From contig CM066031.1 in the NCBI GenBank assembly GCA_033557465.1, forward strand, positions 174,313,043 to 174,377,042: DNA of 64,000 nt. The letters are read 5' to 3'. The notes beneath the pieces were generated by a model. It saw nothing but the letters and a program-made list of their open reading frames with translations, did no database searches and was not told the origin of the DNA. The DNA comes from Ichthyophis bannanicus. Taxonomy: Eukaryota; Chordata; Amphibia; Gymnophiona; Ichthyophiidae. Position numbers and translations under genes: made by a program. The stretch's first letter is position 1. Every line of letters begins with the position of its first letter. Shown piece after piece: positions 30,596-43,050 of this stretch.

Positions 30596-33255
30596 AGCTG
30601 GTCCATAATGTTCTCTGAAGAGATGTGTTTTTAGTTGTTTTTTTTAGTTTGGTAATGGATTTAGCTGTTCTTATATTATCTGGTACCGCATTCCACATTG
30701 ATGGAGCATACAAAGAGAATGCTCTGTGCTGGTCTGTTGTGTGGTTTTGGTCCTGAGCAGATGGATGTTCAGGAGGTTCTGATTAGCAGTTTTTCTTGGT
30801 CTTGTTGAGTATGTTGTTGTGATCAGATCGGTGAGGCAGGGAGCTGAGAGATCGTTCATGATTTTGAAAGTGGTGGTGATGGTTTTGTATTTTGCCCACT
30901 GTGCTATTGAAAGCCAGTGTGGATATTTTAGGATCGGTTTTATATGTTGTATGGTAGAACTAGAAGTGAGAATTCTGGCGGCGGTATTTTGGACAAGTTG
31001 ATGTGGAAATAGAGCATTTTTTGGGAGGCCTTGGTAGATGACGTTTCCGTAGTCAAGATGTGGTGTAACTATGGCTTGTAATATTGATCTGAAGTCTGTC
31101 TCCTGTAATAGGTGTCAAAGGGGCTTGATGAGCTTTAGCTTCCAATATGCCGTTTTGGATGCATTTTTTATGTAAGCAGCCATGTTGGATCTGTTGTCAA
31201 TGGTTATACCTAGGTATTTGATCTCTTGTTTTATTGTTATTTTCACATCTTGTGCAATTATCTTTTTTTGGTGACTTGAAGTCTTGATCCCTGTATATAG
31301 GCAGAGCTTCGGTTTTACTTTTGTTTACTGTGATGTTTATACAGGCAAGGAAGTTTGTCACAGCATTGAAGACATCTGCTATAACTGAGAAGTCTGGGTT
31401 GTTAGTGTTGAATGGCATATAGAACATGATATCATCTGCATAGAGGTGAAAGTGCATGTTCCACTTCCGTAGTAGGTTGCAGATTGGTTGAATATATAGA
31501 TTGAACAATAATCCGGATAGAGCTGAACCTTGAGGGATGCCTTGTGTTAACTTAAAGGGTGTTGAGTTGGAAGTGCCAACCTTTACTTGTACGGTTCTGT
31601 CAGAGAGGTATGACTAGAACCATTTTAGTGTGTTATCTGTTAGACCAATGTCGCTGAGTCTGTTTAGCATAATGTGATGTGAGACTGAGTCAAAAGCAAC
31701 GCTTATGTCAAGGAACAATAGCACAAATCCCTGTTGAGGTTTATCTAGACCAATGAAGAGTCTGTTGAAGAGATCTGTTAGCAGAGTGTCAATGCCATGT
31801 TGTGTGCAGAAACCATGTTGATGTTGGTCTAGCGGAGCATGAGCATCTACATGGTCTTGCAGCTGATGTTGTATGATTTCTTTTTATTATTTTGGCCAGA
31901 AATGGGATGCTCACAATTGGGTGATAGGAACTCAGGAGGGTCTTGTCCAACAAGGTCTTTTTTATGATAGGTTGTATAGAGACCTGTTTAAGCGCAGGGG
32001 GTAGGTATCCATGCGTGAGGGAGGAATGAACTATCTGAAGGATGTTTGAGCAAATTGGTTGCATAGATTTTTTTAGCCATATAACAGGACAGGGGTCGAG
32101 AGGTGAGGTTGTGGTATAGATGTTGATAATAATATCTAGAATTTCTCTCTTATTTATTAAGTTGAAGTTGTGCAATAGATGTTTATTGTCTGTGCCATTA
32201 TTTTGCTGGAGAGGCTCATAGTGTAGTAGCGTTGTTGTGTATTGTTTGTTGTGGAGAAAGTCCGCCATAACTTGAGGGTCGATCTGTATTTTTTCGTCTG
32301 TTGTGTCAGCTGTGTTGGGGTCATTGGTCAGTTGGGATACAATTGAGAATAATTTTCTAGAACGGTTGAGTGATTTCATAAGGGTGTTTGTGATGAATTC
32401 TTTCTGGGTCTTGTTACATAGGTTGTTGCATTGCTTTTGATAGTTGTGAAGCTGTGTCCTGACTGTGTCTTCTTGCATTCTTTTCCATTTTCTTTCCAGG
32501 CATCTAAGTTCTCTTCTGATCAGGTCAAGGGTTTTAGAGATCATGGAGGTCATGAGGATTTTTGGAGTTTTGTGGTGTGTTTTTTGTTGAAGGTTGCAGC
32601 ACCATTTATTGTCTGATTCCATGAGGCTATGAATGTGTCTAGATTGGTTATGTCTGAGTCCAGTAGTGATGAGGTCTGGTCAAGAAAATGTTCCGCGTTG
32701 AAAGCCTTGAATTGATGCTGTTGAGAAATTTTTGGTTGTGTAGCATTGGCTGGTAATTTCAGAGATATAAATGTTGTGGTCTGACTATGATACTGAGTCA
32801 ATTTGTAGATTTAGGTTTCCCTTATGTAGGTTGTTTGTTACGAATATAAGGTCCAAGATTGATCCTTTGCAATAGGTTGGTGTATCAATTATTTGAGTTA
32901 GATGTAGGGATTCCATGGCACTTAGGAATGCATTGGCATGTTTTATGGTAGTTGAGGGGAGGTTGAGGTCCCCCATGAGAATAAAGTGGTTTCTTGTGGC
33001 TGTTTGGGAACACGCCTCATCTAGGATTGCTGATAGATCTTCAGTATTAGGAGTGGGTTTCCTATATGTTATGGATATGGTGTATTCTGAGTTGGAGATG
33101 GCTAGAAGGTCTAATGTCTGTAATGACTGAGATTTGTTCGGTGAGAAATTCAAAATTTTTTTTCAAGGATCAGTATACCTCCCCCTCTGTTATGTAATCT
33201 AGGGCAGCTAAACAACATATATTGAGATGTAGTTAATTGGCTTTGTATGACATTG
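30596..33255 (-). pseudogene. L2 LINE copy A, minus strand, 5' truncated
   Basis: On the minus strand: the C-terminal part of the endonuclease (RLHNRGGGILI, MGDLNLPS, GSILDLIFV), then RT (SSYHPIVSIPFLAKIIKRNH, FNLYIQPICNLLRKW, YADDIMFYMPF at about 31440) and a C-terminal WNAVPDNIRTAKSITKLKK block. Frames are broken in several places (for example near 32620-32800 and 31500-31790). The 5' end stops within the endonuclease exactly where the 3' tail of copy B begins. Confidence 0.8.
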
Positions 33256-33535
33256 TCATAATCATTTATTTATTTAATTTATTTATTTATTACAGGCTCT
33301 TATATACCGCGCTATTTAGCATCAGTGCGGTTTACAATATAACAAAAGACCAGAGCAACAAGCTATTTGGTTTTACATAGAACAGGCTTTACATAGAACA
33401 GGTACGAGAACTTGGATAACATGGGAATATTGTTAACTGAAACTATGTACATGCTGAATGTAAATGTGTATACAGCGGAATTGTTCTAATTTTGATATGA
33501 GTCTTGTAGAACAGGATGTAAAAAGGGATGGTCGG

Positions 33536-33946
33536 TCAGATTGGTGGCTGGATAATATGGTAATATTGTGGGAACAGGTGAGATTTAAGAGCTTTTTTGA
33601 ACAGAGTCAGATCGGTGATAGCCCGGATCTCAGGTGGTAAGGAGTTCCAGCACTTAGGGGCATAGAGGCTGAAAGCCTTGTTAGAGGTCGCTAGATTGCA
33701 TTTTGTTGCAGTCTTAGGGATTATTAGTGTGTTTGTAGATGTGGTTCTCCTGGATCTGTTAGGTGGGACAGTCTGAATGATGTCTATTAGTGATGAGGAG
33801 GTGATGCCCTTGATGGCCTTGAAGGTGAGTACTAAGGTCTTGAATAGCAGCCTTCCATGGATGGGGAGCCAATGAAGCTGTTTTAGAATTGGCGTTACGT
33901 GGTCCCTTCTTGATGCTCCATAGAGGACTCTGGCAGCGGTGTTCAT
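33536..33946 (-). pseudogene. L2 copy B C-terminal segment
   Basis: Reads NTAARVLYGASRRDHVTPIL, LHWLPIHGRLLFKTLVLTF, and APKCWNSLPPEIRAITDL, the standard C-terminal region of L2 ORF2. It is in a different frame from the RT block, so at least one frameshift lies between 33946 and 34088. Confidence 0.8.
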
Positions 33947-34087
33947 GGGAAGTTGTAAAGGGTTTAAGGTGGACTGAGGGAGGCCTTGAAGAATGGAGTT
34001 CGCATAGTCTAGGTGCGGTAAGGATAAAGCTTGGAATATAGTCCGGAAGTCATCTGGATCGAGTAGGGAGCGAAGATGACGGAGTGT

Positions 34088-35407
34088 TCAGATCTTGAAG
34101 TAGATCGCTCTGACTACGTTGGTTATGTGTAATTTCATATCAAGGCGTTGGTCCAGAGTAACCCCAAGGTATCGAATTGAAGGTTTTGTTTGTAGCTCAG
34201 CTTCTTTCACCTTTATCTGGGGTGGGGGGGGGGTGAAAAGTGGGTCCCTAGTGTTGAAGAGAACCTCAGTTTTCTTGTGTTGAATACGGAGGTTCTGGGA
34301 TTGAAGCCATTTAGACACAGCATCAAAACACTTGGTTAGCGGGGACAGATCCATATGAACTGTGGAGAAAGGCATGTACAGGAGGATGTCGTCTGCGTAT
34401 ATTAAGCATTTGACCTTGAAAAACCTGATGATGTTGCAAACGGGCTGTATGTATATGTTGAATAAGAGCGATGATAGGGAGGACCCTTGTGGTATGCCTT
34501 GACTCTGATGGAAAGGTGTAGATGTTGCTGCTCCTGAGGTTACATACTGCCATCTCTGCTCTAGGTATGATCTGCACCAATCGAGGGCGGTGCCATTGAT
34601 GCCCTTTTCTTTTAACCGCCCTATTAAAAGATCGTGATGTACAGAGTCAAAGGCTGCGGCAATGTCTAGGAAGATAAGAACAAAGCCTTGGCGGATGTTG
34701 TCGATGCCTGTGATAATGTTGTTGCAGAGGGTGGTAAGGAGAGTTTCTACCCCGTGAAACTCTCTGAAGCCATGCTGGCATTGATCTAGAGGGGAGGCGG
34801 TGTCAATATGGTCCTGTATTTGCCTTTGAGCTTCCTTTTCAATTATTTTGGCTAGAAGTGGAATACTGGCTATGGGTCTATAAGATTCAACCTTTTTTGG
34901 GTCAAGTTTAGGGTTTTTCAGGAGGGGTCTAATGGAGGTCCTCTTGAGGGCTGATGGGAAGGAACCAGATGTGAAGGATAGATTCATCATTTTAGTGATG
35001 ATAGGGCTGAGATCACAGCGTAGCTCCTTAATCCAATAGGCTGGGCAGGGGTCAGTTTGTGCAGTAGTTGTGTTGAGGGCAGCAATAGTGTTCTCAATAT
35101 GTTTCTTAGATGGTGTGAAGAACATGGATAAGTTAGATAGGCAGATGGTGTCTTGAGCAGGGATTGTTGCGATGCTGTCGGTTTGCAGTAGCTTGGATTG
35201 TAAGTAGTCAGCGAAAGCTTGTGGGTGAATGAGTTCAGGTTGTTCAGACGAAGGTTCCTTCGAGAATGTCTTGACTAGATTGAAGAGATCACGTGGTTTG
35301 TTTAGTGATCTTCTAAGTGTGTCAGTATGGTATTGTTTCATTTTAGCCATGACTGACTCTCTGTGTGTAGCCAGAGAGTCAGTCATGGCTAAAATGGCTA
35401 AAATCAT
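34088..35407 (-). CDS. L2 copy B reverse transcriptase, main frame
   Basis: 439 codons: LKRTSIRPLLKNPKLDPKKV, ESYRPIASIPLLAKIIEK, GFREFHGVETLL, LDIAAAFDSVHHDLL, QGIPQGSSLSSLLFNIYIQP and the catalytic YADDILLYMPF (about 34375-34410), with SIRYLGVTLD near the end. It lacks the endonuclease and so cannot act alone. The frame is then lost near 34090 before the C-terminal block. Confidence 0.85.
   Translation of the reverse strand: MILAILAMTDSLATHRESVMAKMKQYHTDTLRRSLNKPRDLFNLVKTFSKEPSSEQPELIHPQAFADYLQSKLLQTDSIATIPAQDTICLSNLSMFFTPSKKHIENTIAALNTTTAQTDPCPAYWIKELRCDLSPIITKMMNLSFTSGSFPSALKRTSIRPLLKNPKLDPKKVESYRPIASIPLLAKIIEKEAQRQIQDHIDTASPLDQCQHGFREFHGVETLLTTLCNNIITGIDNIRQGFVLIFLDIAAAFDSVHHDLLIGRLKEKGINGTALDWCRSYLEQRWQYVTSGAATSTPFHQSQGIPQGSSLSSLLFNIYIQPVCNIIRFFKVKCLIYADDILLYMPFSTVHMDLSPLTKCFDAVSKWLQSQNLRIQHKKTEVLFNTRDPLFTPPPPQIKVKEAELQTKPSIRYLGVTLDQRLDMKLHITNVVRAIYFKI
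35339..35396. repeat. Perfect 24-bp inverted repeat in L2 copy B
   Basis: CATTTTAGCCATGACTGACT + CTCT at 35339-35362 is exactly complementary to 35373-35396, with a 10-base spacer. It lies at the junction between the endonuclease start and the RT-side sequence, so it probably arose during an aberrant insertion or repair. Confidence 0.85.
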
Positions 35408-35830
35408 TGATCTAGCTTTCCATGATGCACATTACATCCGTGTCTATATGGTGAATATGGTCTGCAGTGGTCTTAATTTTGTTGCGGATAGAGCGGGCGC
35501 TGATAAGAGAACATTTGATTGGTTATTCCAGGTGTTTGGTATTGGTGGTTTTCAGCAATGGTCGTTCGGTGTTGATATGTATGAGTCTGCAAGCTTGTTT
35601 CATAAGCTGTATTTTATGATGAGTTGTAAGGTGGAGGAAATTTGTTCTGTGAAGAACTTGTATGTTATTGTTCCAAGTATTGATAAGATGGGTAGATTAT
35701 ATGAGAAGAAATGTAGCCAGAAGAATGATCAAGTAGTATATTAGATTACGTATGTGGTGTCATGTTCGGTTGTAAGGTCTTAGCTTACCGTAGCTGGCTT
35801 GTTCACTAAGTATCTTGATGATCTGTAGGT

Positions 35831-36604
35831 GATGTTTGTTTTGTTAGAACGTAGAGTTGTGACCTCTGAGTCTATCCCACTTTACCCTCATCCAATGTGG
35901 CAGTTCGAAAATGCTTAACTGCTAATTTCTGCCAAGAAAATATCTGGGTGAGCAGGAACATCCACAGTACTGACATGTGTACTAATCTTAGGGTTAAACA
36001 GGCATATTGTTGATCCAAGCTATGAGAGCATGAATGTCACTAAATTGGTCTGTTGTGTGACAGACGTTAACACAGCCTCTGTCCCTGATATAGCTGTGGT
36101 GTGATATAGCACTGCAGCCCCTGCAGATGGCATGACAGCAGCTGCAAATTTGGCACCCTTCCATCAAATGTAGGAACCTGGCCTGCTGTGGTGTGCTGTG
36201 GTCTGCCTGGGGTGAAATTTGGGGGAGAGAAGCTGGGCTACATGTCTGAACCCTTGTAGTATGGCAACATGACCAAATACTATCAGTATGGGATGAGTCA
36301 ACTTAAATGCTTGCATGGGATGTCTGAGAGGATCAGTAAAATGCATAGAAAATCATGAATGTGAACAATGACATGGATATTGCCTGCCAAGGGTTGTAAG
36401 CAGCCACTCACTGGTCACTGCATAGAGCACATTTACAATCAGGGACCATGTGTTCTGTCAAACTGTCAACTATCAAAATTGAGACAACTGTATGCTACAA
36501 CCCCTGATGAGTCAACACAGGCTGTGCTCATGAAATGAAGACTGTTGCCCTGGCTCAACAGGTTGATTCTATACCTTTGTTAAGTGTCATGCTGTAATAC
36601 CCAT
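35831..36604. other. Unclassified sequence, no gene seen
   Basis: No coding domain. Texture resembles Harbinger interior sequence, in keeping with the surrounding tentative element. Confidence 0.4.
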
Positions 36605-36917
36605 GTATCATAAGAACATAAGAACATAAGATATGCCATACTGGGTCAGACCAAGGTCCATCAAGCCCAGTATTCTGTTTCCAACAGTGGCCAATCTAGG
36701 TCATATGTACCTAGCAGTTTTCCCAAGGGACACAGGTTCCACAATGCTTGTATTGGTTCAAGCATTGATATCCTAGGTCCCTTCTTAATAATGGTTTATG
36801 GACCTTTCCTCCAGGAACTTGTCCAAACCTTTTTTAAACCCAGCTACATTAACAGCCTTTACTACATCCTCTGGTAACAAATTCCAGAGTTTGATTACAA
36901 CTTCCTCTGCTACCACT
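36605..36917 (-). pseudogene. CR1 LINE 3' end, minus strand
   Basis: Plus-strand ATAAGAACATAAGAACATAA followed by a CATACTGGGTCAGACCAAGG block is the reverse of the very common CR1 3' UTR. Further in, the minus strand encodes the ORF2 C-terminus (NLLPEDVVKAVNVAGFKKGL, then DKFLEERSINHY). Confidence 0.9.
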
Positions 36918-39900
36918 GTTGTAATGCAACTGCCTAATACACCCAAGGTTGGGAGTTCAAGACTTAACAATGCAAAGCAGAGCTGGTCTACCCATTAGGG
37001 AAACCATACATTTGGGTAGGACTGTAGAGCGAGTCATGACTCTAAGCAACAAGTCTTTCAAGTGCCAGCATTTCCCACATTGCGACTGGATCAAAATTGT
37101 TGCATGCAGGTGCCCTCATGGCCTGCAGCTGATGCTTCTCAAATAGAATGTCTTGTCATAGGGGGCTAAAAGTTGTGTATGAAGGCCAGAAGTTGGGAGA
37201 GACTGGCCCTGAGGGAAAATGCATGTAGCATTTCAAAGCTATTGGTGTGAATAAAACTGATGGTGATTGACAATACTTTGCCTTGGGTGGGAGACTGTAT
37301 GGATCATGTGTCGTGGTGCTGTGTGCTGGAACTTGCAAACCCTTTACCCCTGCAAAGCATACAGTGGTGCATCTCCTCCATTGAATGATTGCTATTATGC
37401 CCCTTCACCCCAGGTGAGATGATGGGTGGGAGTCTGTACTGAAGGCCCACCAAGGATAGAACATTTCTGAATATTACCTCTGATGCCAATATTACATGTG
37501 TGCATGTGTTATAAATATGTCTGCCCCACAGTAGCAAATGCTATCTAATACAGGTGTGATGTGTAATGACCAAGGAAGGAAAGAAGGGGAAAGGATTGTA
37601 CAAATCTAGATGTGAACACCTTACAATGGACTTTGAAGGCCATTGATAGTCTGATAGGAATTGATGTTAATGTAGAGGACACTGCCAAATTGCTGACCAT
37701 AGTATGTATAGAATATATGATGGTTAGGGATCCTCAGATATAAGTCTGTTCTGTCAAATAGTTTGACAAGCATGGTCAGACTCCCTGTCCTGGGTCTTTG
37801 TAGGTCATATGAGTTCCATAATGTTGCCATCATTTAATTCATTGTGTGCCACAAATCCTTGAAACCCTATGGGTCATGTTGTTCTGCAGCAGCTTCCCCA
37901 CATATTTGCATTAGGTGCTCTAACAAGCAGAAACTTAATGGGACATACATACATACACTGACTGACAAATTAAGTAGGCAATGATGACAGGAGATGAAAG
38001 TGACTAATATGTACATGTAGCATGCAAGTGCCAAATGCTCTGCAACCAAATAGGGTCTGGCACATTGGGGATGTTAGCCCAGCAGCTGTACTGTGATATG
38101 TCATGGTATCACAAACTCACTCAAATGAATTGACTGCACAGTCATGTTTGTGAAATGAACTGTCTGTCATACTGTGCATATGAAGCAAAGAAAGGATGTG
38201 TGAACATGTTTGCAGCTCACCTTCACAGGAGTGGGATGTGGCAGTGTGCAGGTATTATGCACTATCACTGACATATTGAATTCAGGTGTCCTGGACAAAT
38301 AGCCTGCAGGAGCATGATAAATCAAAATGTGTCGCATGAGCCACCATACAGTCATGCACTCTGCAAGGCAAGGATGCTGTCAATGCCCACTCAGTGTATT
38401 GGTGCTATTGGTGTGCTCTGCCATCCAGATGTTTGTGGTGCAGCTTCTCAGTGTGGCAGCTGAGTATAAGGACTCATGCTGGATGAAATGTTGACAGTTT
38501 TACATGATCATACAGTTCTAGAAAAGTAGGAGAAAGTTAACACACCTAGACATACCATTCTAGATCCAAAGACTGGTCTTGAATGGATGACCCTATGCTC
38601 ATACACACACTGGCATTGTGTTTGTAGCCAAAGAGCAGCCATATGGGTTCATCAATCCATGGGGATATATGTGGTCATTGTCAGGATGCATGAGGGCACA
38701 AGTTGGGGTATGCCTATTTCTCTTAGATATCTACAGGCTCTGTGTCATACTTGTCTGTCAAGGTATGTTAGGCAGGTGTGGAAGAGGGACATCTTGTTAA
38801 GTCTGTATGTTGCATTGCATTGATCTGCTGCTGACTCAACTAACATTCATGTCTTACATATGGGATCTGTCCAGCCAAAGGGGCAGGCCATGATACATGA
38901 ACACACACAAATTCCAGGCCATGGGTGACCTAGCAGAATGACCAATGCACCCATTTCTTGGTGTGTGCTTGTGGGCCAGTCATGGAATAATCTCATATTT
39001 TGTAGACCACAATAACTACTTTAAATTCACATGTGGCTTTGATGGTTGCAACTGACTGAGTAGTCACTTATGGAAAGGTCACCGGTTCAAGCACAAATTA
39101 TGGTATTCATTTGACAGATGAGAGAGCAGGGGGGTCATTTTAATCCTGACATGGGCTGTAATCATATTGCATAGTATTCCTGCTTCAGTGGCATATCTTT
39201 CACCCCACATGCATATATCCACTCAATATGTACAAGTGGGGGCATCCTGATCCCAGGGCCAGCCTATCCACTATGCAAACTAGCCAGGTGCCAGAGTCCA
39301 CTGATCATAGTAGATAACAAATCCCTCCCTCCCTGCAAGTATGGCACAGCTGCAGCTTCAGGTGGCCTTATTGCAGTTGTGCACATGCAGCTAGTCACAG
39401 CATGCTGCTCCTGCCCCCCTCCAGCGTGCTGCTGCCTTAGACCTTGGAAGGAAGGGATCACCATGTGCTCTGCTGTACCTGCTGATGATATGCTTTGCAT
39501 GCCACTGACAGTGGCAACTGCAGCATCGCACCTGACATGTAGGGACACAGATTTGCACCTAACATCTAGGGACACAGATTTCTTCTGCACCAGGCTGCAG
39601 CCGCTCTGACCACCATCCCCACCCTCACACAATGCTGACATGGCAGCATGGTGGCAGTGGGAGTGGCACAAATCCTTTTTGACTATGGCAGCATATATGT
39701 GTGCTGTCACTGTCACAGTAGAGTCATACCAGACACCACAGATATACAGACAGCTGCTTTGTCAGCCTAGTGGACCAGCCAGTCCCACTGCATTGCTCAT
39801 GTGACACCTCTTTTGCCAATTTGGCACCAACAACATAGTGCCCTTTATTAATAAGGCACCATGCTGTTGCTGTTGCATCCGGACGCACATAGGGGATTGC

Positions 39901-40580
39901 GATTCTTATCCCGCGGGGCATGATTCTGTCCAGCCTGCACGTGCAGGAATGCACCTAGCTAACTCAGTCAGGGCTTTTAAATGGAGCTGCGGCGCCATGG
40001 CATCATGTTGCCATTGCACCGTGGCTCTATTTAAAAACCACAATGCCGGCTGCCAAGAAAAAGGGTTTATTTCCCGCAGTCTGACCTCTGATCTAGCCTC
40101 CTAAGGCCAGGGTTGGGCTGTGAGGAATAAATCTTGCCCCGCTGCCCCATCTGTGCTCCAACAGCAGAAAAACAAACATCCAGGGAAGTTATTCCACCTC
40201 GGAAGTGGAATAGCTTCCCCGGATATTTTGCCAGCCCCAGACATACAATGCCGACATTAGAATTGGCCCTGTACATCCGAGGCCGGTGACTGCCGACTGC
40301 CCACTGCCCACCCACTCTCCACCTCCTTGCTGCCCATTTCCCGCCCCATCTAACTTCCCTGCACAACCGGCAGGGAAATTATTTGGGGGTAGGTTAAGCT
40401 ATGAATAGCAGAGATAGACATCCCATAGGGCCGTCCATCCCTGATATTCGTGGCTCAGAATAACCCCCCAAGGAACTATCTTCCGCATGTTAATCCAGTG
40501 TTATCAGCACTTTCCGCAGTGTTAAGTGCTCATGGGTGCCGATAATGCCTGTGAACGGAACCTTTTCTCCCTTACCACTC
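36918..40580. other. Non-coding interior of the second Harbinger relative
   Basis: No supported gene. Weak tRNA-like box pairs occur near 36918-36975 (GGGAGTTCAAGAC) and 39028-39090 (TGGTTGCAACTGACTGAG, then CCGGTTCAAGCAC). The texture is TG/CA-rich, as in the arms of the first element. Confidence 0.4.
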
Positions 40581-40717
40581 TTTAGTAAACATACCACTAA
40601 GAGATGCCACTTGCTATGTTCAAACAATAAACAAAATATTGCTTTTCAATCAAGGGGGTCACCCCAGTAAAAATGATATATGGTGAAATCAAAATGAAAA
40701 TATATTAAGGGCACTTA

Positions 40718-40847
40718 TGGGGGTATGTTTACAAAGCTGGTTAATGGTTTACCCAGGCTATCTGCAAATACATCCCATGTTATTCAATGGGACCTACTTG
40801 CAGATAGACCAGGTTATCTGTTAGCCTAGATTAGTAAACATACCCCA
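40718..40847. mobile_element. 130-bp Harbinger-end MITE
   Basis: GGGGGTATGTTTACAAAGCT at 40719 and its inverted counterpart ending TTAGTAAACATACCCC at 40846 enclose an almost fully self-complementary sequence (GGCTATCTGCAA pairs with TTGCAGATAGACC). It shares the outer ends of the large Harbinger and so could be mobilised by the same transposase. The presumed target sites (TTA, TAA) differ. Confidence 0.7.
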
Positions 40848-41811
40848 TAATGGAAACATACCCCACAAGGTACTTAGGTAGTTCAAATTTAATCATGGCT
40901 CCAAAACACCATCGTTCTGTTTCTTATTTAAAATCTGTGTCTTCACAAAAATCACTACTTTAATGTAATAAAGTCAGTGCTGTATTTCAATGTCCATCTA
41001 TCATTATGCACATTATAAAAAAAGAGCAATCATGAAAAATATTTTTTTCACTTATCTTAAAGCTTGCAGAGCATCCCAATGTCCAAAAGATTTTGCCATC
41101 AAATGAAATGCCCAAACAATACAAATAATAAAAACCCGATGTCAGATATGGACAGTACAGCAATTCAGCAGTCTTTGCCAGCTTCAGGGGAATTTATGGT
41201 TTTTCCAACAGGACTAAAGCTCAGAACATTTCTCCTCAAGTACAAATCAAAAAAATTCACCATTTTAAACACCTCAATTATGTAATAAAATAAGAAACAT
41301 TTAAAGGTCTACCAGCACACATATAGGAACTTATCACCACAAAACATTAAAAATACTAAATAAATAAGCACATCAATGCGGGGCCCTTTTACTAAAATGA
41401 GATAGCCAGTTAATGTGCATTTTCATGTGTGGTAATTGTGGGCTAGGTCCCGAGGTAACTGTTACCATGGGGTCATGACAGCAATTGCATTCTGATTCAT
41501 GTACTAACTGCCACTTATGCATTAGGCTGCTGATAGGCCAAGGTAGAGATGGAGAGTGAGAGCACAATTCATTTACACCAGGGGACATGCTGTCAATTTT
41601 GGCATTAGTGCTGATGTGCCCAGAGCTGACGCTACCATTAGGTGAAATAGGTGGTTGCCTAGTGCCAGCCCTCCAGGAGCATCAATTGATGCAGCTACTG
41701 CCCCTCTCCAGGGCCTGCAGTGGTGGCAATGACTATAAAATCGATATGCCATGGTTTCACTCGTTTACTAGTTGCCACTTCTGCTCCCCATTCAATACAA
41801 ACTTCTGGTTT
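40848..41811. other. Unclassified sequence, no gene seen
   Basis: GGGGCCCTTTTACTAAAA at about 41380 looks like the end of another inverted-repeat transposon, but no partner end can be matched with confidence. Confidence 0.35.
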
Positions 41812-41978
41812 GAGTGGAGGAGTAGCCTAATGCAGTACAGCAGTGGCTTGGTAGGTTTTATTCCCATTGGCATTCTTTGTGGCCTTGGAAGAAATTCCTT
41901 GGCAATCTGGTCACACCTTGCCAAGAAAAGACAAGGTTGGGTCGCCAGGAGTCAGCATTGACTCAATGACACACGCAT
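41812..41978 (+). mobile_element. tRNA/CORE-type SINE, internally deleted
   Basis: A box-like GTAGCCTAATGC, B box-like GGTTTTATTCC, then GTGGCCTTGGAAGAAATTCC and the GTCGCCAGGAGTCAGCATTG tail segment. Compared with the copy at 23914-24100 the CTTGGGCAAGTCACTTAACC segment is missing. A short duplicated TGCATTGCATTACTC follows at about 41975-42015. Confidence 0.65.
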
Positions 41979-42839
41979 TGCTCAATGCATTGCATTACTC
42001 AATGCATTGCATTACTCCATGGTAATCTCCATTATTTTTCTCTTGAAGTAGCTACAATGTTCAGTCATTTTTATTTTGACCATCTTCTTGTTTTTTCCAT
42101 GCATAAAAGACAACATGGCACATGGGGGTGGAGGGGAGAGAGGAGGCTCAATCGTTAATGGTGACAAGTCAGCAGAAACTACTGTAATTGCTCTTGTTTG
42201 GAAAATATCATGTGACATCAAAACTGGCCAGCAAGTATAACTGATATTTTTATGCTCTTTGTCAGTGGTGAAATATATTATATACATGTGACCCGTTCTT
42301 TATCTGAATCAATTTGACATGTCTGCAGTAAGCTCACTCTCCTAAAAAAACCTCAAAAACTACTGAGTATAGCAACTAATCCAATAAAAAAATATACTAC
42401 TCAGACTCACGCCAAAAACTAAATCCAATTGTTTTTTATCTTTTTACTTTTTTCTTCTTTTTACATTTGTAAAATGGTAATAAAAAGACCTCAGTATAGT
42501 TAAGGAGCTTTATATTGTTGGCTTCTCATCTCTGTACCTACTCGTTTATACTCATATCATAGCTCATCAAGGGTCATAAGAAACATCCCAGAAAAACGGT
42601 GAGACAAATGCTCTGAGAATAAGCTCAAACATGGTGAAAATAGTGCACATTTATAAGCATGTTTAATGCATACAATGGAGTAACTCCATTTTAAAAACCA
42701 GGCTTTCATATTGATTATTATTTTTTATATTTATTCATGACTGAAGCGGCAAAGTCTAGAAAGTTATCCCGGGGTAAGATGCACTTAAAAGTACCTAGCA
42801 TAAAGAAAAACTTAACAAGCTGTTCTTACGAGTGGAGTT

Positions 42840-43050
42840 TTCAGAAAAGAGTGATTTTTTTGTTTATTTTATGGGTATAAGTAAGTGTTAAATCGCAAAA
42901 ATCCCAGAATAGAATGTATATCACATACTGAAGAAAAAATATGTTAGGATCATATACGTTTAACCATGTATGGAATGCTATGAGTTGTTCTTTTGACCTA
43001 TTGCTAATTATAAAAATATCATCCATGAACTGCTTCCAAAGAAACAATTA
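42840..43050 (-). pseudogene. Penelope-like RT remnant
   Basis: The minus strand reads WKQFMDDIFIISNRSKEQL followed by IAFHTWLNVYDPNIFF, the catalytic block of a Penelope-like RT from a lineage different from the copies at 45-56 kb. Flanking frames are too damaged to follow. Confidence 0.6.

Larger units (their letters stand above)
33262..35830 (-). mobile_element. L2 LINE copy B, minus strand, internally deleted
   Basis: The 3' tail at 33262-33345 is the reverse of an AAATAAATAAAT-type tail preceded by AAACCGCACTGATGC. The RT is largely intact. The 5' part holds only the start of the endonuclease (SARSIRNKIKTTADHIHH, then a stop where ETW is expected, about 35400-35505). Most of the endonuclease is missing, and a perfect 24-bp inverted repeat marks the deletion junction. 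Confidence 0.75.
29026..40597. mobile_element. Second Harbinger-family element, borders tentative
   Basis: The left end GGGGTATGTTTACTAAAC at 29026 matches the first Harbinger's ends, and 29380-29720 resembles 6690-7010. A matching inverted end (TTTAGTAAACATACC) occurs at 40581-40595. The presumed target sites (ATA left, TAA right) do not agree, so the right border could belong to a different copy. No transposase or Myb-like exon is recognisable. Two L2 copies and a CR1 tail occupy much of the interior. Confidence 0.45.

Noticed and set aside
35397..35744. A plus-strand gene of about 115 residues after the palindrome
   Set aside because: The minus strand of the same region reads the start of an L2 endonuclease, which explains the sequence; the plus frame is most likely chance.
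42535..42590. A second hammerhead ribozyme near the Penelope RT remnant
   Set aside because: The minus strand has a TTGATGAGC-like word followed by TAAAC, but the core is too degenerate to separate from chance.
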